From Cyanophora paradoxa (taxonomy: Eukaryota > Glaucocystophyceae > Cyanophorales > Cyanophoraceae), in assembly GCA_004431415.1 (NCBI GenBank), contig QPMI01000652.1:19959-83958 (forward strand): a stretch of 64,000 nucleotides of DNA, written 5' to 3'. Positions 20,664-32,500 of the stretch are shown piece by piece. The notes under the pieces are model-generated. The model was not told the origin of the DNA. It did not search any database and worked only from the letters and a program-made list of their open reading frames with translations. The translations under genes and the position numbers were made by a program. How positions within the stretch are numbered: the first letter of the stretch is position 1; each line of letters opens with the position of its first letter.

Positions 20664-20712
20664 CTCCCTTTTGTCGACGCGGCAGACGGGAATCCCGGGC
20701 GCCGAGAATCCC
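20664..20712 (-). promoter_or_regulatory. Reverse promoter: GGGATTCTC, GGGATTCCC and GACAAAAGGGAG
   Basis: On the minus strand GGGATTCTC (20712-20704) and GGGATTCCC (20696-20688) are followed by GACAAAAGGGAG (20675-20664), the same box as at 11.38 kb. The ATG at 20552 is 112 bases downstream. A + strand TTTTATATAATT at about 20722 also lies next to the palindromes. Confidence 0.65.
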
Positions 20713-21119
20713 GAGCGCCATTTTATATAATTATTCGAGCGCGCGCGCCGCCCTCCGGTATCGTCTACCCGTTGCGCCCGCGCGCCCATCGTGATCATCT
20801 ACCCTTGGTACCCTGTCCGGGATGCCCCAGCGCCCCCGCCTCTTCCTCTTCCCCCCGCAAGGCTTTGCATTGACACGGCGCAATTCGAATCCCGAATTCA
20901 TGTCTGATTTCTTTGCGCAATAGATCACTGATGCATATTTCATCGGCGAGAGCGATTTCGTCCGCGCCCGTCGCCGGCCGCGTCCGCTGCGGAGCGGCTG
21001 CGGCGGCCCCCGCTGCCGCCCCGGGCCTGCCGGCGCCCGGCCCCTCGTCCGCCGTCTTGCTTTGCCGGCGGCCGGGGCTGGGAGGCGGGGGAGCCGCTCG
21101 GCACCGTGCGGGCAGTTGC

Positions 21120-22430
21120 CGAGGCCTGCCGCAGCGCGGGCTCTCGGTGAGACGAGACGCGGGGCGCGGGGCGCAGGTGGGGGGAGGGGTGGGCGGGGGT
21201 ACGGACGGACCGGGACCCGCCCCTGATAGCCCGCCTGGTCGATTCCGGCTACGGCGCCTGTACCCCCTTCGACGGTCGCGGGGCCGAGTCCTGCCGCAGC
21301 GCGGGCTCTCTGTGAGACGAGACGCGGGGCGCGGGGCGCAGGTCGGGAGAGGGGAGGGCGGGGGTACGGACGGACCGGGCCCCGCCCCTGATAGCCCTCC
21401 TGGTCGATTCCGGCTACGGCGCCTGTACCCCTTCAACGGCCGCGGGGCCGAGTCCTGCGGGCGCGCTCTGTGAGACGAGACGCGGGGGCGCGGGGCGCAG
21501 GCGGGGGGAGGGGTAGGGCGGGGGTAAGGACGGACCGGGGCCTGTCCCTGATAGCCCGCCTGGTAGATTCCGGCTACGGCGCCTGTACCCCCTTCGACGG
21601 CCGCGGGGCCGAGTCCTGCCGGCGCGCTCTGTGAGACGAGACGCGGGGCGCGGGGCGCAGGTCGGGAGAGGGGAGGGCGGGGGTACGGACGGACCGGGCC
21701 CCGTCCCTGATAGCCCTCCTGGTCGATTCCGGCTACGGCGCCTGTACCCCCTTCGACGGCCGCGGGGCCGAGTCCTGCCGGCGCGCTCTGTGAGACGAGA
21801 CGCGGGGCGCGGGGCGCAGGTCGGGAGAGGGGAGGGCGGGGGTACGGACGGACCGGGCCCCGCCCCTGATAGCCCTCCTGGTCGATTCCGGCTACGGCGC
21901 CTGTACCCCCTTCGACGGCCGCGGGGCCGAGTCCTGCCGGCGCGCTCTGTGAGACGAGACGCGGGGGCGCGGGGCGCAGACGGGGGGAGGCGGAGGGGGG
22001 AAGCGAGGGGTACGGACGGACCGGGCCCGTCCCTGATAGCCCGCCTGGTCGATTCCGGCTACGGCGCCTGTACCCCTTCCACGGCCGCGGGGCCGAGTCC
22101 TGCGGGCTCTCTGTGAGACGAGACGCGGGGCGCGGGGTGCAGGTTGGGGGATGGAGAGGGCGGGGGGTACGGACGGGCCGGGCCCCGTCGCTGATAGCCC
22201 TCCTGGTCGATTCCGGCTACGGCGCCTGTACCCCCGTCGACGGCCGCGGGGCCGAGTCCTGCGGGCTCTCTGTGAGACGAGACTCGGGGCGCGGGGTGCA
22301 GGTTGGGGGATGGAGAGGGCGGGGGTACGGACGGACCGGGCCCCGCCCCTGATAGCCCTCCTGGTCGATTCCGGCTACGGCGCCTGTACCCCCGTCGACG
22401 GCCGCGGGGGCCGAGTCCTGCGTGCCTGCG
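21120..22430 (+). repeat. Array 2, forward half: about 8 units of roughly 160 bp
   Basis: Eight copies of the core in + orientation, each followed by CCTGTACCCC and spaced by about 160 bp. Spacers differ from array 1 and carry GTGAGACGAGACGCGGGGCG and GACGGCCGCGGGGCCGAGTC. The GGGGTAC/GTACCCC arms are kept. One copy has GGTAGATTCC in place of GGTCGATTCC. Confidence 0.95.
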
Positions 22431-22479
22431 TGCCGCGGGCGCCGAGTGAGCGAGGGCGGGGGCGCGGCGAGGGGGCGAG

Positions 22480-23395
22480 AGGCTCAGGGGGGTACACACG
22501 CCGTAGCCGGAATCGACCAGGCCGCCCCTACCACGAGCCTGCTGCTGCGGGCCGCACGGGGGAAAGGATGAGCGAGGGCGGGGCGCGGCGAGGGGGCGAG
22601 AGGCTCAGGGGGGTACACACGCCGTAGCCGGAATCGACCAGGCCGCCCCTACCACGAGCCTGCTGCTGCGGGCCGCACGGGGGAAAGGATGAGCGAGGGC
22701 GGGGCGCGGCGAGGGGGCGAGAGTCTCGGGGGGGTACGCACGCCGTTGCCGGAATCGACCAGGCCGCCCCTCCTCTGAGCCTGCTGCTGCGGGCCGCACG
22801 GGGCGCTGGGTGGGCGGGGGCGGGGCGCGGCAAGGGGGGCGAGAGGCCCAGGGGGGTACACACGCCGTTGCCGGAATCGACCAGGCCGCCCCTACCGCGA
22901 GCCTGCTGCGGCGGGCCGTGCGGGCCGCCGAGTGAGCGAGGGCGGGGGCGCTCGAAGGGGGCGAGAGGCCTAAGGGGTACACACACCGTAGCCGGAATCG
23001 ACCAGGCCGCCCCTACTGCGAGCCTGCTGCCGCGGGCCGTACGGGTCGATGGGTGAGCGAGGGCGGGGCGCGGCAGGGGGGCGAGAGGCTCGGGGGGGTA
23101 CGCACGCCGTAGCCGGAATCGACCAGGCCGCGTCTACCACGAGCCTGCTGCTGCGGGCCGCACGGGGGAAAGGATGAGCGAGGGCGGGGCGCGACGAGGG
23201 GGCGAGGGGCTCGGGGGGGGGGTACACACGCCGTAGCCGGAATCGACCAGGCCGCCCCTACTGCGAGCCTGCTGCCGCGGGCCGTACGGGTCGATGGGTG
23301 AGCGAGGGCGGGGCGCGGCAGGGGGGCGAGAGGCTCGGGGGGGTACGCACGCCGTAGCCGGAATCGACCAGGCCGCCCCTACTCTGAGTCAGCGC
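22480..23395 (-). repeat. Array 2, reverse half: about 8 type II units of roughly 121 bp
   Basis: Eight cores in minus orientation with GTGTGTACCCC-type or GTGCGTACCCC-type ends and G-rich spacers. As in array 1, the forward half comes first, the halves converge, and a degenerate copy follows (about 23490-23535). Confidence 0.95.
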
Positions 23396-25259
23396 TGCGA
23401 GCCGAGCGGGCCGCCGAGCGAGCGGGGGCGGGCGCGTAAGAGGAGCGGGGAGGATTGGGGAGGAGAGGGGGGGGGGGGGGGGGGGGGGGAGATCGGCCGT
23501 ACAAGGAACCGGCCTCGACGCCTGTACCGTGCGCGAGGGGCGCCGCGAGCGAGCCAAGGGGCCGCGTTTCGAGACGGGCAAACTGCAGCCTGGGATCCGC
23601 CGGCGCGCTGCGCGTGCATGAATCGTAAGGGGCGCCGGCGGCGCGCCGCGCACGCGCCCGCGCGGCGCGGCCGTGGGCCCGCCGTCGAGCTTGCGTCTGC
23701 GAGCGCGGGAGCTTCGCGGGGCCAGCGGGCGCCGCTTCTGCAGCTCTTCCGAACGCGCGCCCGTGCAAAGAGAGGGGCAGACGTAGCGCCACGCCCTCGG
23801 GCGCTGCGAGGATGGATGTCAGGCCATGATCAAGCGCGCGCGACGTTGCCGACGCGGCGGGCGAGGCTGACGGCCACGCGCGCGCCAAGCAGGAAGCAAG
23901 CAACGCACCCACGACACCCAAGGGCGCACATCAGGCCACGCGCACATGCACGCCTGAGCCACCGCAAACCAAGTCGGGCGGCGGCCGCGCACGGCGGTCA
24001 GCTCGAGCGGCTGGACGCGGTCGAAGAACGCTCCGGCATCCTAGCAACCGTGCAGTCGAAGCTTTGCGCTTCTTGAAAGAGGCGCGCAGCTCCGCCACGG
24101 CAGGGTCGGCAAACGCCCAAACGCGAGGCTCTAGATCTCGCGATTGGGCTCGAGGAGGTCTCAACTAAGCCACGTGCACCAGAGGCTCGCGAGAGCCCGC
24201 TGGCTCGCCGTGCCGGCCCGTGGGCCGACCTGTCTCTGTATCTGGGTATCCCCCTTCGTGCAACGTCGCACGATCGACGGCGACGCTCGCGCGGCCCGCG
24301 TCTGACCCCCACGTCGCCTATTTGGATGCATAGCGAGGGAGGATACGAGAGCGCATGTGCCCGCGGCGCGCTCCCGGGCCCGGACGCGCCGCCTCGGCTT
24401 TGACGGGCCGGTTTGCGGAGCCAGGGCGTGTAGGTCGCTCTAGCGCAGCATCGATAGCCTAAATGCACATCAAAATCACTTTTCATGCGGCACTGGCGAG
24501 CCGCGCGCCCGCACAGCGACTGTCGCACCGAGGCTGGCTTCCTTCTCGCTGCCGGCGCCCGCCCTCGAGCTCGACGTGCATGCGCAGGCCTAGGGCGAGC
24601 TATCTGTGCAGCGCCAGAGGTGCTTGACACTGCGGCGCGTGCGTCTACCGCGAGGGACACCGGCGAGCCTAGGCCTCGCCGCCGAATCGATATCAAGCCC
24701 AAGCTGCAAGTTAAGAGCGCGAGAAGCGCGGGCGGTACTCGTATGCGAGATCTAGAAGGCTGGAAAAGGGCGGCCGTGGAGACGTCGGCGAGCTCGAGAG
24801 AGACGCATGCGCAGTTTGCGTCGCTAGAAACGGATAGGAACGGTTGCTCGGGTCGTCCAGAGTCAAGGATCGCGTACACGTACGCGTAGCACTGCCCACG
24901 TACGCGTGCCACAGTGCACCCGCGCGCGCCGCCGGCCGGTGACCGGCCGCGGGCCTCGAGGCTCGGACGTCGACCTTGCAATTGAACGTTAATTATATAA
25001 CAAGCTCGCGCGTGGACGCTGCAATAGCTGCGCGCGGTAGACGCACAAACCTCCTTCGGCCCCGCGCGTTAACGTTTAAGACAGCTAGGTCCGTGGCGCA
25101 TGCATGCGCTGGGGCGCATTTTGGGGGGTACGTAAACTCGGCGCGCCGATTCGCTCGCCGCCGCCCCGCACCTTGTCGCGGAGGCCCGTCTAGGGGCCGT
25201 GGTGGCTTGCAGACTCGGTTTTAGCCCGCTGGCGAACCGCCGCGGAGCCAGCGCCTGAA
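23396..25259. other. Array 2 flank and intergenic DNA, no convincing gene
   Basis: A run of about 20 G bases lies near 23468-23490. ORFs through 23.5-25.0 kb are Arg/Ala-rich in every frame and show no domain. A fragment CGTGCAACGTCGCACGATCG near 24258 resembles half of the palindrome at 9388. The last part leads into the start of the eight-exon gene. Confidence 0.5.
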
Positions 25260-28162
25260 ATGGCTCCAGCGAGCGTGGAGGAGAAGGTAGCGCTCCAGCA
25301 GGTCCCTGCCCTCGTAGAGATCCTCAAGCTTCCCGATTTCGTGAAAGAGCTCGCGACGGAGAGCCAGAAGCAGCAGTCCATCCTCAAGTGCCGCTGCGAC
25401 CGCACCTGGCTCCCGCAGTCGGAGCGAGCGTACCTGCCGCCATGCGTCTGGACCAGCATCACAAGCATTCGAACGTGCTGCATGGCTGGCTGCCTACCCG
25501 GTGGCGACTCGGAGACGTACAGCCTGACGCGACTCCTCCGGCGGCCCTGCCAGAACGGGAGCGAAACGCGGACCCGTGCAAAGGCGATCAGTTTGCTCGT
25601 CAAGGGTGGCGTGTTCGCGTGCTTCACTTGCCTGAAAGGCGCCGGTGCGCCCCGCTGCGCGCCGCTGCAGTTCTTCCGGGCGGGATCCAGCGCGCGCGGC
25701 GACGCGCGAGAGCCGCGCCATAGCGCCGGGATATCTAGACCGGCAACGCTCGTATTCCCCCTCCGCTGCCAGCGCTGACCCGAACCCCGGCCCTTGCGCG
25801 CGCAGCGGCGGCGAACGAGCTCGTGTGCACGGCCAGCAATTGCTCCGAGGGGAAGCACGCGCTCTGGGACGCAGAGGCGAACGAACTGGCCTTCAGGCCG
25901 GTCGCAGCGCTTCGCGAGTACTTCTGGCCCCTGCAGATTCTGCTCCCGCCGGCGGAAGCCGAGCCCGCGGACGCGTCCGAGGAGTTCATCAAAGAGGAAG
26001 AAGCGGCTTTCCAGGCGCTGGAGGGCCTGCGCCGCGGGCGCAAGGCCGACAGCTCTCGCTCCAAACGCATGGTAACCCCCAGCCGCCTTCTCGTGCACGC
26101 CCCCTCACGCACGTGCAGGCCCCGGAACGTAAGGAGGAAGACGAGGAGGAGGAGGAGGAGGAGGAGGAGGAGGAGGAGGAGGAGGAGCCCTCGGCCAAGA
26201 AGGCCAAGAAGGAAAAGGAGGCCGCCGGGGGCAAGGGCGGGGGCTCCTCCGGCAAGAGCAAGGTACCCCCCCCCGCTTCCCCCCCCGCTTCCCCCCCCCC
26301 CCTTCTCTCCCCTCCCGCGCCCCTCACGGCTGGCCGCGCAGGGCCACAAGCCAAATGGTCCAGGAAAGGGCGGCAAGGGCAAGGGCAAGGGCAAGGAGAA
26401 GGTACCCCCCCCCTCCCACCCCCTCCTCCTCCCCCCTCTCCCCACTCCCTCCGCTTCCGTACTCCAATCTCCCATCCCAGCCGCGCCCGTTGTCCAGGCT
26501 CTCGGGAAACACCAATCTCCCTGCGCAGGCAAACGAGGAGGAGGAGGAGGAGGGGCCCTCGGCCAAGAAGACCAAGAAGGAAAAGGAGGCCGCCGGGGGC
26601 AAGGGCGGGGGCTCCTCCGGCAAGAGCAAGGTACACCCCTTCCCACCCCACCCCTCCCCTCTCATCCTCCCCCCTCCCCTCCCCCCTCTTCCCACTCCCC
26701 GCCCCCTCCCTCCCTTCCCCCCCCCCCGCCCCCTCCCCTCCCCCCGCCCCCCTTGCCCCCCCCTCCCTCCCGCCCCCCCCCGCCCCCCCCGCCCCCCCCC
26801 TCCCCCGCCCCCCTCCCCCTCCCCCCCCCTTCCCGGGGGGGCCCTCCCCAACCCCTCCCGCGCCCCTCACGGCTGGCCACGCAGGGCCACAAGAACAAGG
26901 GTGCAGGAAAGGGCGGCAAGGACAAGGGCAAGGGCAAGGAAAAGGTGCCTCCCCCGGCCCCTCTCGCTCCCATCTTCCACCCCAGCCGCGCCCGTTTTCC
27001 CCCCGGCTCTCGGCATGCACCAACCTCCACGCGCAGGCAAGCAAAGGCGAGGAAAAGGAGGCGGCAACGGCGGATAAGGGCGGCGATGGCGACAGCGGCC
27101 TCCAGCTGCAGCTCACCCTTCGCGAGAAGCTGCTGTTCAAGGACTACACCGTGGGCGCCCTCGTCGACTGCTACGGGGAGATCGGCCCCGCCGGCGACGG
27201 CGGGCAGGGCTCCAGCTCGGGGCGCGCGCGCCGCTCCGTGGCCACGCGGGCGAAACCCCCCGCCGAGTGGCGTCCCGAGGAGCGCGACTCTGCCGAGAGG
27301 GCGGACGCCGCGCAGCGGGACGCGGCGCTGGAGGAGCTGAAGCTGTCGCAGGAGGAGCGGGCGAGGCCCGACGCGACGCTCAAGGCGTGCCTCGACAAGC
27401 TCTGCGGCAAGGGCGCCGGGCAGCCGGCGGCGGTGGAGGCCGTCGGCAAGCTCGTCGCCAACGACTTCGGCGTGCGGGAGGCGATGCGCGGCAGCATGCG
27501 GGCGGCGCAGGACGTGCAGGCGCGCATCCTCCTCGTCGCGGCGAGCGCCGTGTTCTTCATGTTCCGCTTGTTCCTGGTGCGCCGCGAGTCCCGCGGGGCC
27601 CGCCGACCTCTGGGCCGCCGGCGCCGCTCCCGCTGCGCCGAGCTGACCGATACCCCCCCTCGCCCCCTCCCCCCCTCCCCCCACCCCCCCCAACCTCCCG
27701 CAGGGTCCCAATGGCGCCCTCACGGGAAAGTACGACAAGCAGGCGTGGGGCGGGTACCGGACGACGGAGGTCGAGCCGCGCCTCAACACCCTCCTCGCGG
27801 CCGCCGGCTTCGACCTCGCGCGCGACGACGCGGACGAGAAGCGCAAGCGGGTGTACGGCTTGCTGCGCAACGTCGGGCAGCTGATCTTCGAGCGCCCGCG
27901 CCTGGGCCGCCTCGCCGGCTCCGCCCACCCCGTGACCCTCCTCAACGCGCTCGACTCCGTCTTCAAGCTCGACAACAAGGCGAAGCCGGCCCTCTTCAAG
28001 CGCATGAAGGAGTGCGCGGGGCAGGAAGGCCGCGTCCTCGACGAGCGGCTCTTCGAGCCCGCCGACGCCAAGGAGCTCGCCCCCATCAGGGGGCTCGCCA
28101 TCGACCGGCTCGAGGGCGGCCAGCTCCTCCTCCTGGGCGCCGCCGCCCCTGCCGTCCGCTGA
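25260..28162 (+). CDS. Eight-exon gene for a 671-residue Lys/Glu-rich protein with duplicated exon pair
   Basis: Exons: 25260-25644, 25806-26071, 26119-26262, 26342-26401, 26529-26630, 26885-26944, 27037-27576, 27704-28162. All introns start GT and end AG, phases agree, and the joined length is a multiple of three. The N-terminus has Cys motifs (LKCRCDRTW, CFTCLKGA, LVCTASNCSEG). The middle is charged: a Glu run, then PSAKKAKKEKEAAGGKGGG. Exons 3-4 are duplicated as exons 5-6. The C-terminal exons are well-folded in appearance: LREKLLFKDYTVGALVDCYG, AVEAVGKLVANDFGVREAM, KRVYGLLRNVGQLIFERPRL, LNALDSVFKLDNKAKPALFK. Basic and acidic tracts suggest a nuclear protein. I do not recognise the family. 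Introns are nearly pure pyrimidine on the coding strand. Confidence 0.8.
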
Positions 28163-29516
28163 GCCCCTCGGCCTCCCTCCCGCCGCTGCCTCCTTTCGCC
28201 CCGTACCCCCGCCCCCGCCCCACACCCGGCACATCCCCTCTCCGACCGCTTTTCCCCGCACGTTTGCCCTCGATCCCCCACCCTCTCTTCCTGCCCCCCC
28301 TCCCCCTCCCCACCCCTCCCCTCCCCCTCCCGCCCCCTCCCCCCCCCCTCTTCTCGCCCCTCCCCTCGCCCTCCCCGTCCTACTCGCGGCCGCCCCCTCT
28401 CTCTCCGGCCCCTCCGCTTTCTCTGCCACTCTTTCACCCTTTTCCGAAAAGATTCAGCGCCCTATTCCTGCATTTCTTCTTTCCGATATGTATCATTTCC
28501 TTCCCTGTTTGGCGTGTTCGGGTTTCCTTTCGGAATCGAAAAGCTTGTCATTCAGAGGCGGTTCTGTGCTCGCTTGCGAGCAATGTTGTCATTGTGAGGA
28601 AAATGAAATGTGCACAATCGCTCTCGCAGCGGCCTTGAGCCGAGCGATCACACACATCTTTGAGGGCTCTAGATCTATGCTCTCTCAGAGTCTCTCAAAT
28701 GTTTGTGGTCTCTATTTCGCGCTGGCTACACATACGGGTGCCCCCTCGGCAGGTCCATGACAGAGCTCGCAGAGCAAGTCGCGTCCATATGCATTTCATT
28801 CTGTCTTTAACGTTGAGCTCGTAAAAACCGTGCCTTGATGGGCTCGAACATGCAACGTCAAGCGGTGCCCACCTTGCGCGCGGACAAGCCGCTGGTTGGG
28901 CATGCGCCACGGGAGGCATCTTGCAGCGCCGCAGCTTGAATTACTGTATACGTGTGTATGCATGTGCCATTTGCGCGCAAGTAATGCTCACAGCTAGCAG
29001 GAAGGATAGCTTCGGTATAGTTACAAAAACCAGAAACAAGAAGCGAGTTCACTCGGGAGTAGAGCCGGTTTCGTTGTGCGTATAGATGATCATGATGCAA
29101 GGGCGTGCAAGCAGAACTCACGGCCGCCCGCCGAGTCGCGATCGAGCACCGCGCAACGCGCGATCCGACGACGCCAGCTATGTAGAGAGCTACATCGAGC
29201 TCTATTCTCTGGCTACTCGACGACGACGACGTGCACGAGTCGAAGGAAGATGAGCGGCACCCACATTGTTATCTGAGGCCACTGTCCGCCGGAGGGGGGA
29301 GGATACGGGAGGCTGTCTCGGTCCCAGACTCCGCGTATCCACCCGGCCCCATTGGAATTGGGTAGCGGATCCAAGCCGGCCACGCGCCTCAGCGTTGCGA
29401 GCTCCGGATCACCTCTCGTCAGGTTCGAGCTCTTCAGCAGTTGGTTCAGGCGTTCCCTGCTCATTTCTCCCAATCAGAAATAATCGGGTTGTCGGGGCTT
29501 CGCGGGGCATTGCGAA
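28163..29516. other. Pyrimidine tract, then intergenic DNA
   Basis: From about 28165 to 28440 the + strand is almost all C and T. From 28450 to 29210 nothing coding is supported. A minus-strand frame at 29213-29463 starting MSRERLNQLLKSSNLTRG looks protein-like and may be an additional last exon or a separate small gene. Confidence 0.5.
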
Positions 29517-32500
29517 TCACCCGCAAATTTCCTCAATTCGATCGATGTCGTCGGCCACGTTGAATTCGCGAAGCTCCCTGACACGCGAGAGATCGATCAC
29601 CGCGCACTTGCCGTCCCAATCCACCCGGCGTTTCTCCGGCTTGGGGTGGTCCAGGCCAACGAGGACGGGGGATCGGTCGTCTCCATCGGGCCCAGCGGCG
29701 AGCGTGCCTCCTGCAGCCCTACGGAACCAGGCGCTCGCTAGCGCCTGCTCGATTGTGTCGAATTCAAATTCGGATGCGGCTGCGGGGGCGGCGGAGGGTG
29801 CCAAAGTCGCGGCCGCGGCCGGCTGCGGGCTCTCGCCCGACTCGGGCGACGCGACCGGCTCGAGCTCGCCGCCCGCGCCAGCACCGGGCGGCAGGCTCGC
29901 CGCTGGTTCGCTCGGGCGGCCATCAAAGGTAGAAAGGGGCGAGGACGGGCCGAACGCGTCTGCAAAGTGATCGCGAAGAAACCGGTCCTGCGCTTGCGCC
30001 GGGGGGTCCTGCGCGTGCAGCAATCCGAGGTGAGAAGGGGACGCTCGGAGCGACGTCGGCGCAGGGCGGGCCGGGCCCGGGGAAGATCTGGATCTAGGGG
30101 GAGCTGCGGTGAATGCCTGCGCGCCGCTCACCGGCGAAAGCGGCTCGAATTTCGCGCCAGAGTCTTCACAGGCCGCCGTCAGAACAGGATCGGGCTGCTG
30201 ATCGTGATCGTGCGCCTCTCGAGCCTGCCAGCCCGAGGCGAGCTCGCTGTACAACGCAGGAGTCGACGGCGGTGCCGCTGCCTCGAGCTCCACGTCCATC
30301 CAATCGGCGTGCACGCGATCGCGATCGGCGCTCAATACGGCTGCGGAGCTCCCTCCCGCGCCGTGGCCGGCGGGCGCCGCGCGGTCGCGGGGCTCGCGCT
30401 CGCAATCGTCCGCGCCGGTGCCGGCGGCCGCGGGTCCGACAAAGGCGCCGTCGCTGGTCGTGGCGGGTGCAGAACCGTCGAAGGCGCCGTCGCTGGTCGC
30501 GGCAAACGCCGAGGGGCTTGCGCATGCGTGCATGTGCGCGCGCTGGACTGCCCACGGAGCTCGGGGATCCACCGAAGCAGCATGGTCCAGCTGGAAAGGC
30601 TGCGCGGTCTCCGGTTGCGGCGCCCCGCCCGCTTCCGACGCCTGCGCGATGCGTTGCGTTTTAGTTTGCCAGGTCGACGAATGTTTCGGATTCGCGGCAA
30701 GTCCCTATAGCTAGATCTAGATCTGTTTCGAGGGCGGCCTCTGGACCCAGCGCACCTGCTTCTCCTGGTCCGCCATGCTGCAGTCGCCGTCTTCATCGAT
30801 GCAGGGAGCGCCCTCTGGACTTGCATACTCTTGAATTTGCGGAATCGATTCCTGGCTCTGCGAGCGCGCGGCTCAGAGTTTGATCGCAAATAATTATACG
30901 AGGAGGGGGCGATGACATCCATGTGCGCGCGATCGACCCGACAAGCAACGTACCTCGGGCTCCGGCCATGGAGCACTCGGGCTCAAAAACGTGTCGCTGC
31001 CCGAGGCGGTCCTGAGCACGATCGCGATCGGGAGAGGCATTGTATCGCCGACGCCGCCGACGGCCGACTCGGAACCGCCGCCGCCGTCGGGCCCAAGGCC
31101 GCTGCCAGCTGCAGGCGACTCGACCTCGCCGGCGATGGCCGCGCCGACACCGACGGCGCCGGACACCGCATGCACACGTGCAGCGGAAGCATGGCTCGCA
31201 GCAGGCGGAGAGCCGGCAGCTGCGGAGCACGCCGACGGGGCCGACGATCCATCATCGACCCGGGCCAGCTTCTTCTTGCTGTCGACGGTATCGACCATCT
31301 CCTCTTCCTCTTCTTCGTCCTTCTTGAGCTCGTCCTCCCCGCCGACGTGATCGATGGATCGCTTCACACCAGCTGCAGAGGGACCGGCTGCCTCCGCTCC
31401 GGTGGAAGAAGGACCCCGAGGCGCTCCCTGGACGAGGCCGTCCTGCTGGAGACGGCGCAAAAACTTGCTGTACATCTCGTCCTCGTTTTGGGCTCGCGCA
31501 TACTGGCGCCGGCGCCTCAGCTCTTTGATCACGGCTGGCTGTTGCTCGACTTGCTTTGCGAGCCGTGGTGTCTCCTGCAGGGGCTTTAACTGCGCGTGCA
31601 TCACCGTCCGCATGCCCTTTCTCGAATCCGGGGGGAGGCTGAGTCGACAGGGCGGGGGGACGGGACCAATCAGCACTCAAGGAATCGGCGAGCCACGGAT
31701 GTGAAGGAAGGCGCGTGGCCATGGGGCCAAAGGCGCACGTGATCTGGTTTGTCGTGTGGTGGCCCTTTCCCTTGCGCTCAATCTCCTCAAGCTTTAGTTT
31801 TTCGAACCGGATGCTTTCCAAGGCCTCCTCCAGGTGACGGTAGCAAATTTCCACGTGCACCGGGGGCAACCCTGTGTTTCGTCAAAATCCGAGGGCGGGA
31901 AATTCTACCGGTCATTCATTCGAATTCGCAGCAGGGGGGCAGCTCACCGGGGCTTCCCGCCACTGCTGGGGCTGCCGACTTCGATGGAGCCGCGTTGCCG
32001 TGTTCCTCTCCCTGCTGACCGACCGCGGGCTCGAACTTGCTGATCCCCCAGATCTTAACTGCGGCTTCGATAGCATCCCAACTCTCGTCTGTAATCGCCA
32101 CAAACCCCACTTCTTCAAAGAGCGCGGTACAGTCGCGGTGCGAGAGCGCTAGAGCCTCGCAGCCCCTCGCAAACTTTTCGACGTTGTCCTTGAGCTTCAC
32201 ATCGGCGTTAAAAAAGTACGAAAGACCCTTCTGCTCGGCGTACGCGATGCTAGCCAGCAGGCGCTTCTGAAAGTCCATTTTCCGTGGCAGCGAGAACCAG
32301 ATCCTGCAGGATTACAGAGGAGGGGTTAGAGAGGAATTTGCACGTGGGGATGCCATCGAAAACCAAGTTTGATTCGGAGATCTAGAGCACGCGTGGGCGC
32401 ATGCATTGGTTGCGTTTGCGCTTTTGGCCACGCCAGCATTCTAATGAATGCAAACGTCTATTGCACATGCACGCTGGGGCCGTACCTGGTTTTGAAACGG

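Noticed and set aside
23294-24889. ORFs in the array 2 flank
   Set aside because: Arg/Ala-rich in all frames, no domain, no promoter pattern.
26263-26884. Proline-rich proteins read through 25.6-28.6 kb
   Set aside because: The proline stretches are C-rich introns read as coding; the spliced model explains the region with consistent phases.
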